64,000 nucleotides of DNA from Xylophilus sp. GOD-11R (GCF_033546935.1 NZ_CP137854.1:3038001-3102000), one strand, 5' to 3'; counted from the stretch's first letter, positions 39,496-50,271 are shown. The notes: generated by a model not told the origin, from the sequence alone. Translations and numbers: made by a program.

Positions 39496-39757
39496 CAGTG
39501 CGGTCGCCTGTTCTTATCCTCTCAGCCCCGACCCTGCGAAGCAGGGGCCATGGCTCTGGATCGACCCTTGTCCAAACTGTTGCCGCTAGAGCGTTCGAAG
39601 GCACATTCCCCAGGCCGAGCGAAGCTATGGCCCGACCGAGCCTCGAGCTCGTCTTCAAGGGCTTTTCTTTGGTGACTTTCTTTTGTCCCAACAAAAGAAA
39701 GTTACCGCGGGTCTGGGGGCGCGCAAGCCCCCAGCTCCACCCTCGGCAGAGAAAAGA
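39496..39757. repeat. Long inverted repeat, arm 2
   Basis: The inverted copy of arm 1, separated from it by a 162-nt spacer. It starts with GTGCGGTCGCCTGTTCTTA and ends in the G-rich hairpin (39713-39737) plus CTCCACCCTCGGCAGAG. Differences between the arms are scattered, so the duplication is not brand new. Confidence 0.85.
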
Positions 39758-39912
39758 AGAGAGCAAAAAGCACGATGCCCCGCAAGAAAAGGCAATGCCC
39801 CACCCCCCCCAAAAACCCAGTAGAAAAAGAGAAGAAAAGCGCTCGACACCCAAGCAAGGAGAGCCACGCCCGGCAAGGCCACCAGCCAAGCCACCAAGCC
39901 CCCCTACCCCGG

Positions 39913-42135
39913 TCATGGATGACAAGACTGCGTCAGCACCATCATCGAATGGGCCGGCAACTCGTGCTGCTCCCCTGCATGCCAGGGCGAAATATCCGCC
40001 ACCGCATCCGACTCTGCATCCTCTCCCGTCGCGACAGGCTGGCCATCGAGCGTGGAGGTATCGATCCGAGGCGTCCAGCCGCCCGTCGCCGCCGGGCTTT
40101 CCGGCACGGTGAAAGTCGCGTCTTCGTGCGATGCGTTGATGAGGATCAGCACCGAATCGCCGGTCACTTCCGAACCGTCGGCAGCCACTTCTCCGGTCCG
40201 GCATCCATCGAGCAGGAAGGCGACCAGGCGGACTTCGGGCGTGTCCCACTCCTCCTGGGTCATTTCCTGCCCCCAGACGTTGAACCAGCAGATGTCACGC
40301 CGCCCGGATTCGTCCTCCTGTCCGCTCAGGAAGCGCGAACGACGCAACACGGGCTGCGATTTGCGGAACGAGGCCAGCCGATGCACGAAGACATAGAGCG
40401 GATCGCCGCGCTTCTCCGCGCTCCAGTCGAACCAGCTGATCTCGCTGTCCTGGCAATACCCGTTGTTGTTGCCGCCCTGCGTGCGCGACATCTCGTCGCC
40501 GCCGAGCAGCAAGGGCACGCCCTGCGACACGAACAGCGTGGTCAGCAAATTGCGCTTCTGCCGCTCGCGCAGCACCAGCACTTCTTCATCTTCGGTCTCG
40601 CCCTCGGCGCCACAGTTCCAGCTGCGGTTGTGGCTTTCACCGTCGCGGTTGTCCTCGTGATTGGCGTCGTTGTGCTTCTCGTTGTAGCTGACCAGATCCT
40701 GCAAGGTGAAACCGTCGTGCACCGTCACCACGTTCACGCTGGCTCCCGGTCCGCGCCGCGACCAGCCGAACACGTCGGACGATCCGCAGATGCGGGCCGA
40801 AAACTCGGGCAGTGCGCCGTCCTCGCCGCGCCAGAAGTCGCGAACCGAGTCGCGGTACTTGCCGTTCCACTCGGCCCAGGGCGCGGGGAAGCCGCCGACC
40901 TGGTAGCCGGTCGGGCCGATGTCCCAGGGCTCGGCGATGAGCTTGACCTTGGCCAGCACCGGGTCCTGCTGGATCACCGAGAAGAAGGCCGACCGCTGGT
41001 CGAAGTCGTTGGCCGCGCGGCCCAGGGTGGAGGCCAGGTCGAAACGGAAACCGTCGACGTGCATCTCTTCGACCCAGTAGCGCAGGCTGTCCATGATGAG
41101 GCGCAGCACGACCGGGCTGCTGCTGTCTAAGGTGTTGCCGGTGCCGGTGTAGTCGACGCAGAAGCGCCGGTCTTCCGGGCTCAGGCGGTAGTAGCCGGCA
41201 TGGTCGATGCCCTTGAACGAAAGCGTCGGGCCCAGGTGGTTGCCTTCGGCGGTGTGGTTGTAGACCACGTCCAGAATGACCTCGATGCCCTGCGCGTGCA
41301 GCGCCTTCACCATGCCCTTGAACTCGTCGATGGTGGCCTGCGGGCTGTTGCCCTCCATGCCGTAGCGTGGCTCGGGCGCCAGGAAACCGATGGTGTTGTA
41401 GCCCCAGTAGTTGGCCAGGTTCTCGTTGACCAGCCGCTCGTCGTCGACGAAGGCGTGAACCGGCAGCAGCTCCACCGAGGTGACGCCCAGGCGCTTGAGG
41501 TGCGCCACGGCGGCGTCGGAGGCCATACCGGCGTAGCGACCGCGCACGTGCTCGCCGATCTCCGGATGCTGCTGGGTGAAGCCCTTCACATGCACTTCGT
41601 AGAAGATGGTTTCATGCCAGGGCACGTTGGGACGCTTGTCGCCGCCCCAGTCGAAATGGTTGTCGACCACCACGCACTTGGGCATGTCGGCGCCGTTGTC
41701 GGTTTCGTCGATGGTCAGGTCCTGGTCCTCGGCGTCGAGCACATAGGCGTAATGGCTCGGGTTGCCGACCACGGTGCGGTCCAGCGCCTGCGCATAAGGG
41801 TCGAGCAGCAGCTTGGCGCCGTTGAAGCGCATGCCCTCCTCGGGCTGGTAGGGACCATATACCCGGTAGCCGTAGCGGGTGCCGGGCTTGCAGTCGCGCA
41901 GGTAGACATGCCAGACATCGCCGGTGCGGTCGGCCATTTCCACACGGGCCACTTCGGTGGCGCCGTCTTCGGCATAGAGGCATAGCTCGATGCGTTCGGC
42001 GGGCACCGAATGCAGGGCGAAATTGGTGCCCTGTCCGTCCCACTGGGCTCCGAGCCTCACCGCACTGCCGCGCTCGGCGCGGGTGAAAAGCGGGTGGACG
42101 TGTTCTTCCGTAATGGCTGCCATCTTCGCGCTCAT
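39913..42135 (-). CDS. glgX: Glycogen debranching enzyme, isoamylase type
   Basis: 740 residues of GH13_11. CBM48-like N-terminus ([19 protein letters not shown]), [32 protein letters not shown] (nucleophile Asp), LIAEPWDIG (acid/base Glu) and VTVHDGFTL. It hydrolyses alpha-1,6 branches of limit dextrins, supplying linear chains to MalQ and TreY. Lies 62 nt downstream of glgC on the same strand. Confidence 0.95.
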   Translation of the reverse strand: MSAKMAAITEEHVHPLFTRAERGSAVRLGAQWDGQGTNFALHSVPAERIELCLYAEDGATEVARVEMADRTGDVWHVYLRDCKPGTRYGYRVYGPYQPEEGMRFNGAKLLLDPYAQALDRTVVGNPSHYAYVLDAEDQDLTIDETDNGADMPKCVVVDNHFDWGGDKRPNVPWHETIFYEVHVKGFTQQHPEIGEHVRGRYAGMASDAAVAHLKRLGVTSVELLPVHAFVDDERLVNENLANYWGYNTIGFLAPEPRYGMEGNSPQATIDEFKGMVKALHAQGIEVILDVVYNHTAEGNHLGPTLSFKGIDHAGYYRLSPEDRRFCVDYTGTGNTLDSSSPVVLRLIMDSLRYWVEEMHVDGFRFDLASTLGRAANDFDQRSAFFSVIQQDPVLAKVKLIAEPWDIGPTGYQVGGFPAPWAEWNGKYRDSVRDFWRGEDGALPEFSARICGSSDVFGWSRRGPGASVNVVTVHDGFTLQDLVSYNEKHNDANHEDNRDGESHNRSWNCGAEGETEDEEVLVLRERQKRNLLTTLFVSQGVPLLLGGDEMSRTQGGNNNGYCQDSEISWFDWSAEKRGDPLYVFVHRLASFRKSQPVLRRSRFLSGQEDESGRRDICWFNVWGQEMTQEEWDTPEVRLVAFLLDGCRTGEVAADGSEVTGDSVLILINASHEDATFTVPESPAATGGWTPRIDTSTLDGQPVATGEDAESDAVADISPWHAGEQHELPAHSMMVLTQSCHP

Positions 42136-42197
42136 GTTGAAACTTTCATAACTCGCACCGGGTGCGAGCGGGGGACTTGGAAAACGGTTCGCGGCGA

Positions 42198-43574
42198 TCA
42201 GAGCGGCGCGGTGGCGACGATCTTCAGCGGCAGCGCGGCGCTGGCGATACTGGTGAACTTGGCGGATGAACCCGAGACCTTGCTCTCGTTGCTGGCCTCG
42301 CGGCCAGTGGCCTTGGCGCTCGACGGCACAGAGGCGAGTTGCGGCGACGACAGCTGTGCCACCGACGAGAAATAACCCGCCGGCACCACGACGACGCCCG
42401 CCTCGCTCACATGGAAACGCTTACGGTCGCTCTCGAGGTCGTGGCCGATGCGCTCACCAGGCGGAATGTGGTTGTCCTGGTCGATGATGGCGCGGCGGAT
42501 CTGCGCGCCCGCGCCGATGACCGAGCGCTCCATCACGATGCAGTGCTCCAGCCGCGCGTCGTGGTGCACCGTGACGGCGCGGCGCAGCATGGCGTGGTCG
42601 AGGATGGCGCCGTCGACAATGCAGCCGGAGCCAACCACCGAACGGTTGATCGCGCCGTTCTCGATCTGCGCCGACTCCGACGGATCGGGGCTGGCGTAGA
42701 TCGGCCACTGGCGGTTGGTCATGCGGAACTTCGGTGTCACGCCCAGGGTGTCGAAGTGGGCGGCGAAGTAAGCGTCGATAGTGCCGACGTCGCGCCAGTA
42801 GCCGTGTTCCTCGAAAGGCGCGGTGCCGGGGATTTCGTTGGTCGCGAAGTCGTAGGCCACCAGTTTGTGGCTCTGCACCATCTTCGGCAGGATGTGCTTG
42901 CCGAAGTCGCTCTCGCCGGTGTCGTGCGCACGCTTGAGTGCTGCCAACAGCACGTCGGCCTTGAAGATGTAGTTGCCCATCGAAGCCAGCGCGTGGGTGT
43001 CGCTGCCGGGCATGGGGTTGGCCGACTTGGGCTTTTCCTTGAAGTCGGTGATACGGTGGTCGGCGTCGATCTCGACCACGCCGAACTGGCTGGCTTCGGC
43101 CAGCGTCACCGGCAGGGTCGCCACGCTGACGTCGGCGTTGGTCTGCTTGTGGAAGTCGATCATCTGGCGCACGTCCATGCGGTAGATGTGATCGGCGCCG
43201 AAGACGGCCACGTACTCGGGCTGGAAGGTCTCGATGAGGTGGATGTTCTGGTAGACGGAATCGGCCGTGCCCTGGAACCACTCGGGTCCATTGCGCATCT
43301 GCGGCGGCACCACGGTCACGAAGTGGTCGGGGCCGAAGCGCGGCAGCGTCCAGGCGGTGCGCACATGCTCAATGAGCGACTGGCTCTTGTATTGCACCAG
43401 CAGGTAGATCGAGAAGATCTCCGAGTTGATCAGGTTCGACAGCACGAAATCGACGACGCGATGCTTGCCGTTGAAAGGCACCGCCGGCTTGCAGCGGTCT
43501 GCCGTGAGTGGATGCAGGCGCGAGCCCTCACCGCCGGCCATTACGAATGCGAGAACGTTTTTGTTGCTGGGCAT
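42198..43574 (-). CDS. glgC: Glucose-1-phosphate adenylyltransferase
   Basis: 458 residues. [23 protein letters not shown] (split: pyrophosphorylase signature GGEGSRL and KPAVPF), [21 protein letters not shown], and the C-terminal left-handed helix repeats ([14 protein letters not shown]). It makes ADP-glucose, the committed step of glycogen synthesis, and is normally allosteric. About 40 residues at the C-terminus ([20 protein letters not shown] onward) are Ser/Ala-rich and exceed the family's usual 420-430 length. GGAGA precedes the ATG. Confidence 0.95.
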   Translation of the reverse strand: MPSNKNVLAFVMAGGEGSRLHPLTADRCKPAVPFNGKHRVVDFVLSNLINSEIFSIYLLVQYKSQSLIEHVRTAWTLPRFGPDHFVTVVPPQMRNGPEWFQGTADSVYQNIHLIETFQPEYVAVFGADHIYRMDVRQMIDFHKQTNADVSVATLPVTLAEASQFGVVEIDADHRITDFKEKPKSANPMPGSDTHALASMGNYIFKADVLLAALKRAHDTGESDFGKHILPKMVQSHKLVAYDFATNEIPGTAPFEEHGYWRDVGTIDAYFAAHFDTLGVTPKFRMTNRQWPIYASPDPSESAQIENGAINRSVVGSGCIVDGAILDHAMLRRAVTVHHDARLEHCIVMERSVIGAGAQIRRAIIDQDNHIPPGERIGHDLESDRKRFHVSEAGVVVVPAGYFSSVAQLSSPQLASVPSSAKATGREASNESKVSGSSAKFTSIASAALPLKIVATAPL

Positions 43575-43609
43575 GGCCGTCTCCGGAATACAGCAGTAGT
43601 GATGAAAAA

Positions 43610-45544
43610 TCAGGAAAAAGAAGCAAGCGGGCGGTCTGACAGGAAGACCACCGAGAGAGGCGGCAAAGTCACGGTGAGCCGGTGGCTGCAGCCTGCACAG
43701 CCCTGCGGCTCGGCAAAGACGCCACCCAGGTTGCCGATGCCGCTGCCGCCATACACGGCGGCGTCGCTGTTGAGCACCTCGTGCCAGTAGCCTTCGTGCT
43801 GGGTGCCGACATGCACGCCGTGCATCGGCGCGGCAGTCAGGTTGCAAAGCACCAGCACATGGCCATCGCCATCGCCCGCATGGCGCCAGAAGGCCAGCAC
43901 GGTGCGGCTATCGTTTTCCAGCGAGGCCCAGGAAAAGCCGCGTTTTTCGAAGTCGTAGCGGTGCAGTGCAGGCAGCTGTTTGTAGGCGCGATTGATGTCG
44001 GCGACCCAGCGGCCGATGCCCGCATGACGCGGCTGCGCCCACAGGTCCCAATCGAGCGTGCGTTCGTGGTGCCACTCGCGCACCTGACCGAACTCGCCGC
44101 CCATGAAGAGCATCTTCTTACCCGGATGGCCCCACATGAATCCGAACAGGCTGCGCAGGCCCGCAGCGCGCTGCCAATCGTCGCCGGGTTGTTTTTCGTA
44201 CAGGCTTCCCTTGCCGTAGACCACTTCGTCGTGCGAGAGCGGCAGCATGAAGTTCTCGTTGAAGGCATACCAGAACGAGAAGCGCAGTTCGTCCTGGTGG
44301 TACTCGCGGTAGAAGTGCGGTCGCTCGAAATACCGCAGCGAGTCGTTCATCCAGCCCATGTTCCACTTCATGCCGAAACCCAGCCCGCCCATTTCGACAG
44401 GGCGCGACACGCCGGGCCAGCTCGACGACTCCTCGGCCACCATGTGGATGTCCGGGAAGGCCCGGTACACCACGGTGTTGAGCTCGCGCATGAACTTCAC
44501 CGCCGGCAGGTTTTCATTGCCGCCGTTCTCGTTGGGCAACCACTGACCGTTCTCGCGCGCGAAGTCGAGGTAGAGCATCGACGCGACCGCGTCCACCCGC
44601 AGACCGTCGAAGTGGTAGTACTGCAGCCAGAACAGGGCGTTGGCGATGAGGAAGTCGCGGACCTCGTAGCGGCCGTAGTTGAAGATCAGGCTGTTCCACT
44701 GCGGATGGAAACCCAGTCGCGGATCCTGGTGCTCGTAGAGGTGCGTGCCGTCGAATGCGCCAAGACTGTGCGCGTCCGAGGGAAAGTGCGAAGGCACCCA
44801 GTCGAGCAGTACACCGAAGCCGCGCTGGTGCAGCGTGTCGACCAGCGCCATCAGGTCCTGCGGCGTACCGTAGCGCGACGATGGCGCGTAATACGACGTG
44901 ATTTGATAGCCCCAAGATCCGTAGAACGGGTGCTCGGCCACCGGCATCAGCTCGACGTGCGTGAAACCCATCGCTTCGCAATGGGCGGCCAGGCGATTGC
45001 CGATCTCGCGATAGTTGAGGAAGGTCCCGTCCTCGGCGCGCTGCCACGAACCCAGGTGCACTTCATAGACCGACATCGGCTGGTCCATGGCCTGGCGGCG
45101 CGCACGCGCGGCCATCCAGTCGCTGTCATGCCACTGGTATTGCAGCGAGGCGATGCGCGAGGCGGTGCGGGGTGGGGCTTCGGCGGCAAAGGCGACCGGA
45201 TCGGCCTTTTCGAATTCGGGACCTTGCTGCGGCAGGATGCGGTACTTGTAGCAGTCGCCTTCGGCAGCGCCGGGCACGAAGCCGCTCCAGCGGCCGCTGC
45301 CGTCGTGATGGGAGTGAAGCGGCTGGCTCTTCCAGCCATTGAAGTCACCGATGACCGAGACCTCGCGCGCGTTGGGCGCCCATACGCAAAAGGCCGTGCC
45401 GCTCTGGCCATCGCGTTCTGTCAGGTGGGCGCCCAGCGCCTCGAAAATTCGGTGGTGGGGAGCGGCTTGCAGAGGCCTTTCGGGCGTCTGAGCCAGCGGT
45501 CCTGGGTGCTGCGGAACGGTATCGGCAGCGGCGCGCAATGTCAT
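43610..45544 (-). CDS. glgB: 1,4-alpha-glucan branching enzyme
   Basis: 644 residues of GH13_9. CBM48 domain ([20 protein letters not shown]), [33 protein letters not shown] (nucleophile Asp), [14 protein letters not shown] (acid/base Glu) and [14 protein letters not shown]. It introduces alpha-1,6 branches. ATG 45544 is preferred to an upstream TTG. First gene of the leftward glgB-glgC-glgX-treZ-malQ/treY-glgA series. Confidence 0.95.
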   Translation of the reverse strand: MTLRAAADTVPQHPGPLAQTPERPLQAAPHHRIFEALGAHLTERDGQSGTAFCVWAPNAREVSVIGDFNGWKSQPLHSHHDGSGRWSGFVPGAAEGDCYKYRILPQQGPEFEKADPVAFAAEAPPRTASRIASLQYQWHDSDWMAARARRQAMDQPMSVYEVHLGSWQRAEDGTFLNYREIGNRLAAHCEAMGFTHVELMPVAEHPFYGSWGYQITSYYAPSSRYGTPQDLMALVDTLHQRGFGVLLDWVPSHFPSDAHSLGAFDGTHLYEHQDPRLGFHPQWNSLIFNYGRYEVRDFLIANALFWLQYYHFDGLRVDAVASMLYLDFARENGQWLPNENGGNENLPAVKFMRELNTVVYRAFPDIHMVAEESSSWPGVSRPVEMGGLGFGMKWNMGWMNDSLRYFERPHFYREYHQDELRFSFWYAFNENFMLPLSHDEVVYGKGSLYEKQPGDDWQRAAGLRSLFGFMWGHPGKKMLFMGGEFGQVREWHHERTLDWDLWAQPRHAGIGRWVADINRAYKQLPALHRYDFEKRGFSWASLENDSRTVLAFWRHAGDGDGHVLVLCNLTAAPMHGVHVGTQHEGYWHEVLNSDAAVYGGSGIGNLGGVFAEPQGCAGCSHRLTVTLPPLSVVFLSDRPLASFS

Positions 45545-45709
45545 GGTGGCTCGTGTCCCGGAAGAATCGTCGAATCGACTCCACGAGTGTCTGTTGCGCC
45601 GCAGCAAGCACCCGCCAGAAAAACCGTTGTCACCGCGTAGGCAAGCACCGACAGGCTCGCAATAAACGTGCCGCCAAGCCCTTCGCGACGCTCGCGAAAC
45701 GCCGGTTTT

Positions 45710-46213
45710 TCAGAGTCGCTCGATGGACTGTTGCGCCACTGCGGCCAGGGCGGTTTCGGTCACCAGCGCCGGTGCGATTTCGGCCAGCGGCCGCAGCACG
45801 AACGCCCGCTCGTGCATCCGCGGATGGGGCACGGTCAGCGTCGGCGAATCGATGGTCGCGTCGCCGTGGCGCAGCAGGTCGAGGTCGAGGGTGCGCGGCG
45901 CCCAGCGCCAGGGCCGCGTGCGGCCGGCGGCGTTCTCGATGGCCTGCAGATGCGCCAGGAGTTCGAGGGGTGCGAGGCGGGTTTCGATGGCCGCCACAGC
46001 GTTGAAATAATCCGGGCCGTCGGTGCCGACGGGTGCGCTGCGGTAGATGGAAGACCGCCGCACCAGGCGGCTGGCCGGCAGCGCGGCCAGGGCCTCGAAA
46101 GCGCCAGCCAGCGCGGCCTGCGCATCGCCCAGGTTGGCGCCGATGCCGACATAGGCCAGCACCGGGGTATCGCCACCCGGCGCCGGCAGTTGGGAATCAG
46201 TCGGCGGCAGCAC
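45710..46213 (-). CDS. folK: 2-amino-4-hydroxy-6-hydroxymethyldihydropteridine pyrophosphokinase
   Basis: 167 residues from a GTG at 46213, which overlaps the pcnB end by 17 nt; AGGA lies just upstream. AYVGIGANLGD, SSIYRSAPVG, FNAVAAIET and RTLDLDLL with VPHPRMHERAFVL are the HPPK signatures (Mg-binding Asp pair in DLDL). It pyrophosphorylates the pterin in folate synthesis. A start farther upstream (46255) is open but would overlap pcnB by 59 nt. Confidence 0.9.
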   Translation of the reverse strand: MLPPTDSQLPAPGGDTPVLAYVGIGANLGDAQAALAGAFEALAALPASRLVRRSSIYRSAPVGTDGPDYFNAVAAIETRLAPLELLAHLQAIENAAGRTRPWRWAPRTLDLDLLRHGDATIDSPTLTVPHPRMHERAFVLRPLAEIAPALVTETALAAVAQQSIERL

Positions 46214-47834
46214 CGTCCTGCCCGCCACGCTCACCACCGCCACCGCCACGTTCACCCGAAGGCTTGCGGCGACGACGACGCTTGCGCGGCGCCGCTTCGC
46301 CGTCGGCCGGCGGCGTGCCGGCGGTGTCGGCGCCCTCGCCTGCTTCGGCCTTCACTGCGTCATCGCCCTCCACACGGGGCGCGCGCGGCGCACGCGGCTT
46401 GCGGGCCGGCGCCGGTTCGCCGGAAGCAGCGGCGCGGGGCGCGGCACGTGGGCGCGCCTTCTGCTCGTCGCGCACCTGGTCGACCAGGTCCTGCCGGCGG
46501 ATGTCGTCGGCGGTGCTGAACTCCTGCCACCAGTCGGCCAGCACTTCGTCGATCTCGCCGATGTCCGAGCGCAAGCGCATGAAGTCGAAACCAGCCCGAA
46601 AGCGCGGCTGTTCCACCAGACCGAAGGGCGCGCTGCCGGTGCGCTTCTCGAAGCGCGGCTGCATCACCCAGATCTCGCGCATGTCGGCGGCCAGCTTGCC
46701 ACGGCCGGACACGTCGCCGATGCGCTTGTCGAAGACTTCATCGATCGCCTCGTGCAGCGCCGGCACCGGATGGGCGCGGTCCTTGTCGACCCTTCGCTGC
46801 CAGGCCGAACGCACGTCTTCCCACAGCACGGCTGCCAGCAGGAACGAAGGCGCCACCGGCTTGCCCTCGCCGACGCGGCGATCGGTGTCGAGCAGCGCGG
46901 CCTTGATGAAAGGCTCGTCGGCATGCTGCACCACGATGTCGAGCAGCGGATAGATGCCCTTGGCCAGACCGAGTTTGCGCAGCTGCTCGATGCTGGCGAT
47001 GGAATGCCCGGTCTGCAGCAGCTTGAGCATCTCGTCGAACATGCGGCTTTGCGGCACATCGGCCAGCAAGGCCTGGGAGGCCACCAGCGGCGAGGCGGTC
47101 TTGGGGTCGAGCGAGAAGCCGAGCGCGCTCAGCTTGGCGGCGAAACGCACCGCGCGCACGATGCGCACCGGGTCTTCGCGGTAGCGGGTGGCCGGGTCGC
47201 CGATCATGCGCAGGGTGCGCTTCTGGGCGTCCTTGATGCCGCCGTGGTAGTCGACCACGACCTGCGTCTGCGGGTCGTAGTACATGGCGTTGACGGTGAA
47301 GTCGCGGCGGGTGGCGTCCTCGTCCTGCGGACCCCAGACGTTGTCGCGCAGCACCCGGCCGGACGAGTCGACCGCATGCGTCATGCCGGCCAGCTCGCTC
47401 TTGCTGGTGCGCTCGTTGCCGGCCACCTGCTCGGCCGCCGTGTTGTCCATGTAGGCGCGGAAAGTGGAGACCTCGATCACCTCGTGCTCGCGGCCGCGCC
47501 CGTACACCACGTGCACGATGCGAAAGCGCCGGCCGATGATGAAGGCCCGCCGGAACAGCGACTTGACCTGCTCCGGCGTGGCGGTGGTGGCCACGTCGAA
47601 ATCCTTGGGGCGCAGGCCCAGCAACAGATCGCGCACCGCACCGCCCACCACGTAGGCCTCGAAACCGGCCTCCTGCAGGGTGCGCACCACGTCCACCGCA
47701 CGCCGGTCGACCAGGGTGGGATCGATCTTGTGGATGGACGGCGGCACTTCCGTGCGCTTGCCGAAGTTCGGCTTTTTCGGGGCGGCGCCTGCGGCGGGCT
47801 TTCCGAGCAGCTTGTCGATGAATTTCTTGATCAT
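46197..47834 (-). CDS. pcnB: Poly(A) polymerase I
   Basis: 545 residues. The nucleotidyltransferase motif YVVGGAVRDLLLGLRPKDFDVAT holds the catalytic aspartates; RRDFTVNAMYYDP and EDPVRIVRAVRFAAKL follow, as in PcnB. The C-terminal 110 residues are Arg/Ala/Gly-rich and probably bind RNA. It adds 3-prime A tails that promote RNA decay. Clustering with folK and the HAD gene is usual for betaproteobacteria. Confidence 0.95.
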   Translation of the reverse strand: MIKKFIDKLLGKPAAGAAPKKPNFGKRTEVPPSIHKIDPTLVDRRAVDVVRTLQEAGFEAYVVGGAVRDLLLGLRPKDFDVATTATPEQVKSLFRRAFIIGRRFRIVHVVYGRGREHEVIEVSTFRAYMDNTAAEQVAGNERTSKSELAGMTHAVDSSGRVLRDNVWGPQDEDATRRDFTVNAMYYDPQTQVVVDYHGGIKDAQKRTLRMIGDPATRYREDPVRIVRAVRFAAKLSALGFSLDPKTASPLVASQALLADVPQSRMFDEMLKLLQTGHSIASIEQLRKLGLAKGIYPLLDIVVQHADEPFIKAALLDTDRRVGEGKPVAPSFLLAAVLWEDVRSAWQRRVDKDRAHPVPALHEAIDEVFDKRIGDVSGRGKLAADMREIWVMQPRFEKRTGSAPFGLVEQPRFRAGFDFMRLRSDIGEIDEVLADWWQEFSTADDIRRQDLVDQVRDEQKARPRAAPRAAASGEPAPARKPRAPRAPRVEGDDAVKAEAGEGADTAGTPPADGEAAPRKRRRRRKPSGERGGGGGERGGQDGAAAD

Positions 47835-47846
47835 GGTGGGCCCGGT

Positions 47847-48569
47847 TCAGGCGTCGGCTTGCGAAAAGAGGTCGAGGATGGGCCAGCCGCGTTCGGTGGC
47901 CAGCGCGCGCAGGCGCGGGTCGGGATTGGTCGCGACCGGATGGTCGACCCGCTCCAGCAGGGCCAGGTCGTTGAGCGAATCGCTGTAGAAAGTGGCTTCG
48001 ACATCGCCCCAGTCCCAGCCGCGCGCGGCGAGCCAGGCCTGCATGCGGGCGACCTTGCCTTCGCGCGCCGACGGGATGCCGTCGATCGCGCCGGTGATCC
48101 AGCCGCTTTCGTCGCGCACAAGGTCGACGGCGATCAGTTCGGCAATGCCCAGGGCGTCGGCGATCGGGCGGGTGACGAAGGCGTTGGTGGCGGTGACGAT
48201 GACCAGCTCGTCGCCGGCGGCGCGGTGGCGCTCCACCAGCGCGCGCGCGGCCGGCAGGATGGCCGGCGTGATGACCTCGGCCATGAACCGCTCGTGGGCC
48301 GCCGCGGCGGCCTCGGCGCCACGCAGGCGCACCGCGTCGGTGGCGAAGCGCACATAGTCGTGGATGTCGAGGGTGCCCGCGCGGTAGTGCGCGAAGAACT
48401 CGTCGTTGCGGCGGTTGAACTCGACCGGGTCGGTCCAGCCGAGGGTGGCGGTGAACACGCCCCAGGAATGGTCGGAATCGAGCGGCAGCAGCGTGTGGTC
48501 CAGGTCGAACAGGGCGAGGCGGGGCCGCTCGCGCGGACTTCGTTTTTCTTCTTGGATATCGGCGGTCAT
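47847..48569 (-). CDS. HAD-superfamily phosphatase, SerB-like (HAD-IB)
   Basis: 240 residues. HAD motif I LFDLDHTLLPLDSD, motif II IVTATN, motif III/IV FYSDSLNDLALLE. Belongs to the HAD-IB group with phosphoserine phosphatase, but lacks the ACT-type partner domain. The start overlaps the hda stop by 4 nt (ATGA). Substrate uncertain; candidates are phosphoserine or another small phosphomonoester. Confidence 0.9.
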   Translation of the reverse strand: MTADIQEEKRSPRERPRLALFDLDHTLLPLDSDHSWGVFTATLGWTDPVEFNRRNDEFFAHYRAGTLDIHDYVRFATDAVRLRGAEAAAAAHERFMAEVITPAILPAARALVERHRAAGDELVIVTATNAFVTRPIADALGIAELIAVDLVRDESGWITGAIDGIPSAREGKVARMQAWLAARGWDWGDVEATFYSDSLNDLALLERVDHPVATNPDPRLRALATERGWPILDLFSQADA

Positions 48570-49261
48570 TCGGATTCGAGCATGGCGCGCACCAGGGGAA
48601 TGGTGAGCGCGCGCTGGGTGCGCAAGGCGTATTGGTCGAGCTTTTCGAGCAGCTCCATCAGGCTGCCGAGGTCGCGGCTGAAACGGTTGAGCATGAAGTC
48701 CATGACCTCGTCGCCCAGAAACAGCCCGCGCGCATCGGCAGCCTGGCGCAGCACGGCGCGGCGCTCGGCCTCGTTGGGCACCTGCAGGTGGAAGATGTGG
48801 CCCCACCCTAGCCGAGTGCGCAGGTCTTCACGCAGATTCAGGTCGGCTGGCGGCAGGCTGCCGGCGGCGACCACCCAGCGCGGACGCGCGTCCGACGGCG
48901 TGAGCGCATTGACGAACCAGTTGAAGGCGGTGTGCTGCTGGCCGGCGTCGTAGAGCTGCACGTTGTCCATCAGCACGCAGTCCCAGCGCTCGTCGAAGGC
49001 GGGCGGGTTGCGGTCGCAGGCGTCGAGAAAGCCGCACAGCGAACGCTGGGCGTGCAGGGCTTCCTGCACCGCTTTGAGCAGGTGCGTCTTGCCGCTGCCG
49101 GAGTCACCCCAGAGATAGGTGGGCACCGGTGCACGGGTGGCGATGCCGGCGGATTCGGCCCACAGCCGGAGATGGGACAAGGCGTCGGCATTGCTGCCAG
49201 GCCAGAATCCGGCAAGCGTAGGGACCGTCGGCAAGCCGATGTCTAGCGCGATCTGCTGCAT
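48566..49261 (-). CDS. hda: DnaA regulatory inactivator Hda
   Basis: 231 residues. MQQIALDIGLP at the N-terminus contains the clamp-binding QxALD-type motif; Walker A is GDSGSGKTH and Walker B CVLMDNVQ, then a DnaA-like AAA+ lid. With the DNA clamp it stimulates ATP hydrolysis by DnaA and resets initiation. The ATG at 49261 places the clamp motif at the very start, as in homologues; the upstream 21 codons are not conserved. Confidence 0.92.
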   Translation of the reverse strand: MQQIALDIGLPTVPTLAGFWPGSNADALSHLRLWAESAGIATRAPVPTYLWGDSGSGKTHLLKAVQEALHAQRSLCGFLDACDRNPPAFDERWDCVLMDNVQLYDAGQQHTAFNWFVNALTPSDARPRWVVAAGSLPPADLNLREDLRTRLGWGHIFHLQVPNEAERRAVLRQAADARGLFLGDEVMDFMLNRFSRDLGSLMELLEKLDQYALRTQRALTIPLVRAMLESE

Positions 49262-49345
49262 CGGTGGTTGAAATCGCAAAGGGTGGAATGCCCGGCGCCC
49301 CATGCGCCGTGTAACAACAGGCAAACCGCGATTTTATGCCGCTTG

Positions 49346-50194
49346 TCAGCTCACCTTGCGAAGCTCGGCCACACGCTCGGCCACCGTGTCCAGATCGAGC
49401 GCGTCGGTGGCGTTGGCCAGATAGGCTTCGAGGTCGGTCACCGCCTCTGCCGTGCGGCCCTGTTCGGCCAGCGCCAGGCCCCGGTCCCGGTACTCGGCCC
49501 ACGACTCGGGCGCCAGCACCAGCAGCCGGTCGAGCACGGTCGACAGCCGCAGCCAGTCGTGCTGCGACTGGTGGATTTCCTTGAGGTTGCGCAGCATGCG
49601 CATCAGGATCTCGCGCGGCGTTGCCGCCTGCAGGTAGAGGCCGAGCGGCACGTCGAATTCGTCGACCATGCCGCTGCGCCGCTTGAAGGGTTCGAGCCGC
49701 TCGGTGAGCTCTTCACGCGAGAGCGAATGGCCGTTGAACGGGTCGATCACCACCTGGCCCTTGGGCAGGTTGATCTTCACCATGAAGTGCCCCGGAAACG
49801 CCACGCCGCGCACATGCAGCGACAGGCCATGCGCCAGCTCCATCCACAGCACCGCCAGCGATATCGGGATGCCGCGCCGGGTGCGCAGCACCGCGTTCAG
49901 GTAGCTGTTGTCGGGGTCGTAGTAGTTGTTGACGTTGCCGCCGAAACCGAGTTCGTTGAAGAAGAACTGGTTGAGCACCCGCAGCCGCTGCAGCGCGGGC
50001 GCGTCGGCCGGCAGGCGGCGCTTGACGCGGGCCAGGAGCTGGTCGACGTCGCCGAGCACCTGCTGCACATCGAGCTCGGGGTATTCGTCCTGGGCCAGGC
50101 TGACGGCCGCTTCAAAGAGAGGAATGTCCTCGTCGTCACCGACCAGGGCCGCGAAATACTGCAAGGGGGTGGGAGCGGAAAACTGCATTTCCAT
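49346..50194 (-). CDS. SirB1/transglutaminase-like family protein with C-terminal TPR-like segment
   Basis: 282 residues. RVLNQFFFNELGFGGNVNNYYDPDNSYLNAVLRTRRGIPISLAVLW (read as segments FFNELGFGGN and RRGIPISLAVLW) and GVAFPGHFMVKI are the SirB1 core; the C-terminus WLRLSTVLDRLLVLAPESW resembles a TPR helix pair. Catalytic Cys of true transglutaminases is absent. Function unknown; it neighbours murJ in many betaproteobacteria. Confidence 0.87.
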   Translation of the reverse strand: MEMQFSAPTPLQYFAALVGDDEDIPLFEAAVSLAQDEYPELDVQQVLGDVDQLLARVKRRLPADAPALQRLRVLNQFFFNELGFGGNVNNYYDPDNSYLNAVLRTRRGIPISLAVLWMELAHGLSLHVRGVAFPGHFMVKINLPKGQVVIDPFNGHSLSREELTERLEPFKRRSGMVDEFDVPLGLYLQAATPREILMRMLRNLKEIHQSQHDWLRLSTVLDRLLVLAPESWAEYRDRGLALAEQGRTAEAVTDLEAYLANATDALDLDTVAERVAELRKVS

Positions 50195-50271
50195 GAACCA
50201 TTCTGGCGGCGCGGCCGCGCGAGCGTCAAGTGCGGCGAACGGCTATCGAGGTCAGCGTCGACCAGTGGCGA

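Larger units (their letters stand above)
38931..39912. other. Non-coding 982-nt region between glgX and treZ holding a large inverted repeat
   Basis: No supported gene. Open frames here are low-complexity and mirror one another because the region is a near palindrome. It carries the two long inverted-repeat arms, each with two small hairpins, a 162-nt centre, and an A-rich stretch at 39760-39850 beside glgX. No clear promoter for treZ was identified. Confidence 0.7.

Noticed and set aside
38736-40249. Several overlapping open frames in the glgX-treZ gap
   Set aside because: They arise from the near-palindromic repeat, encode the same peptides in both directions and have no family resemblance.
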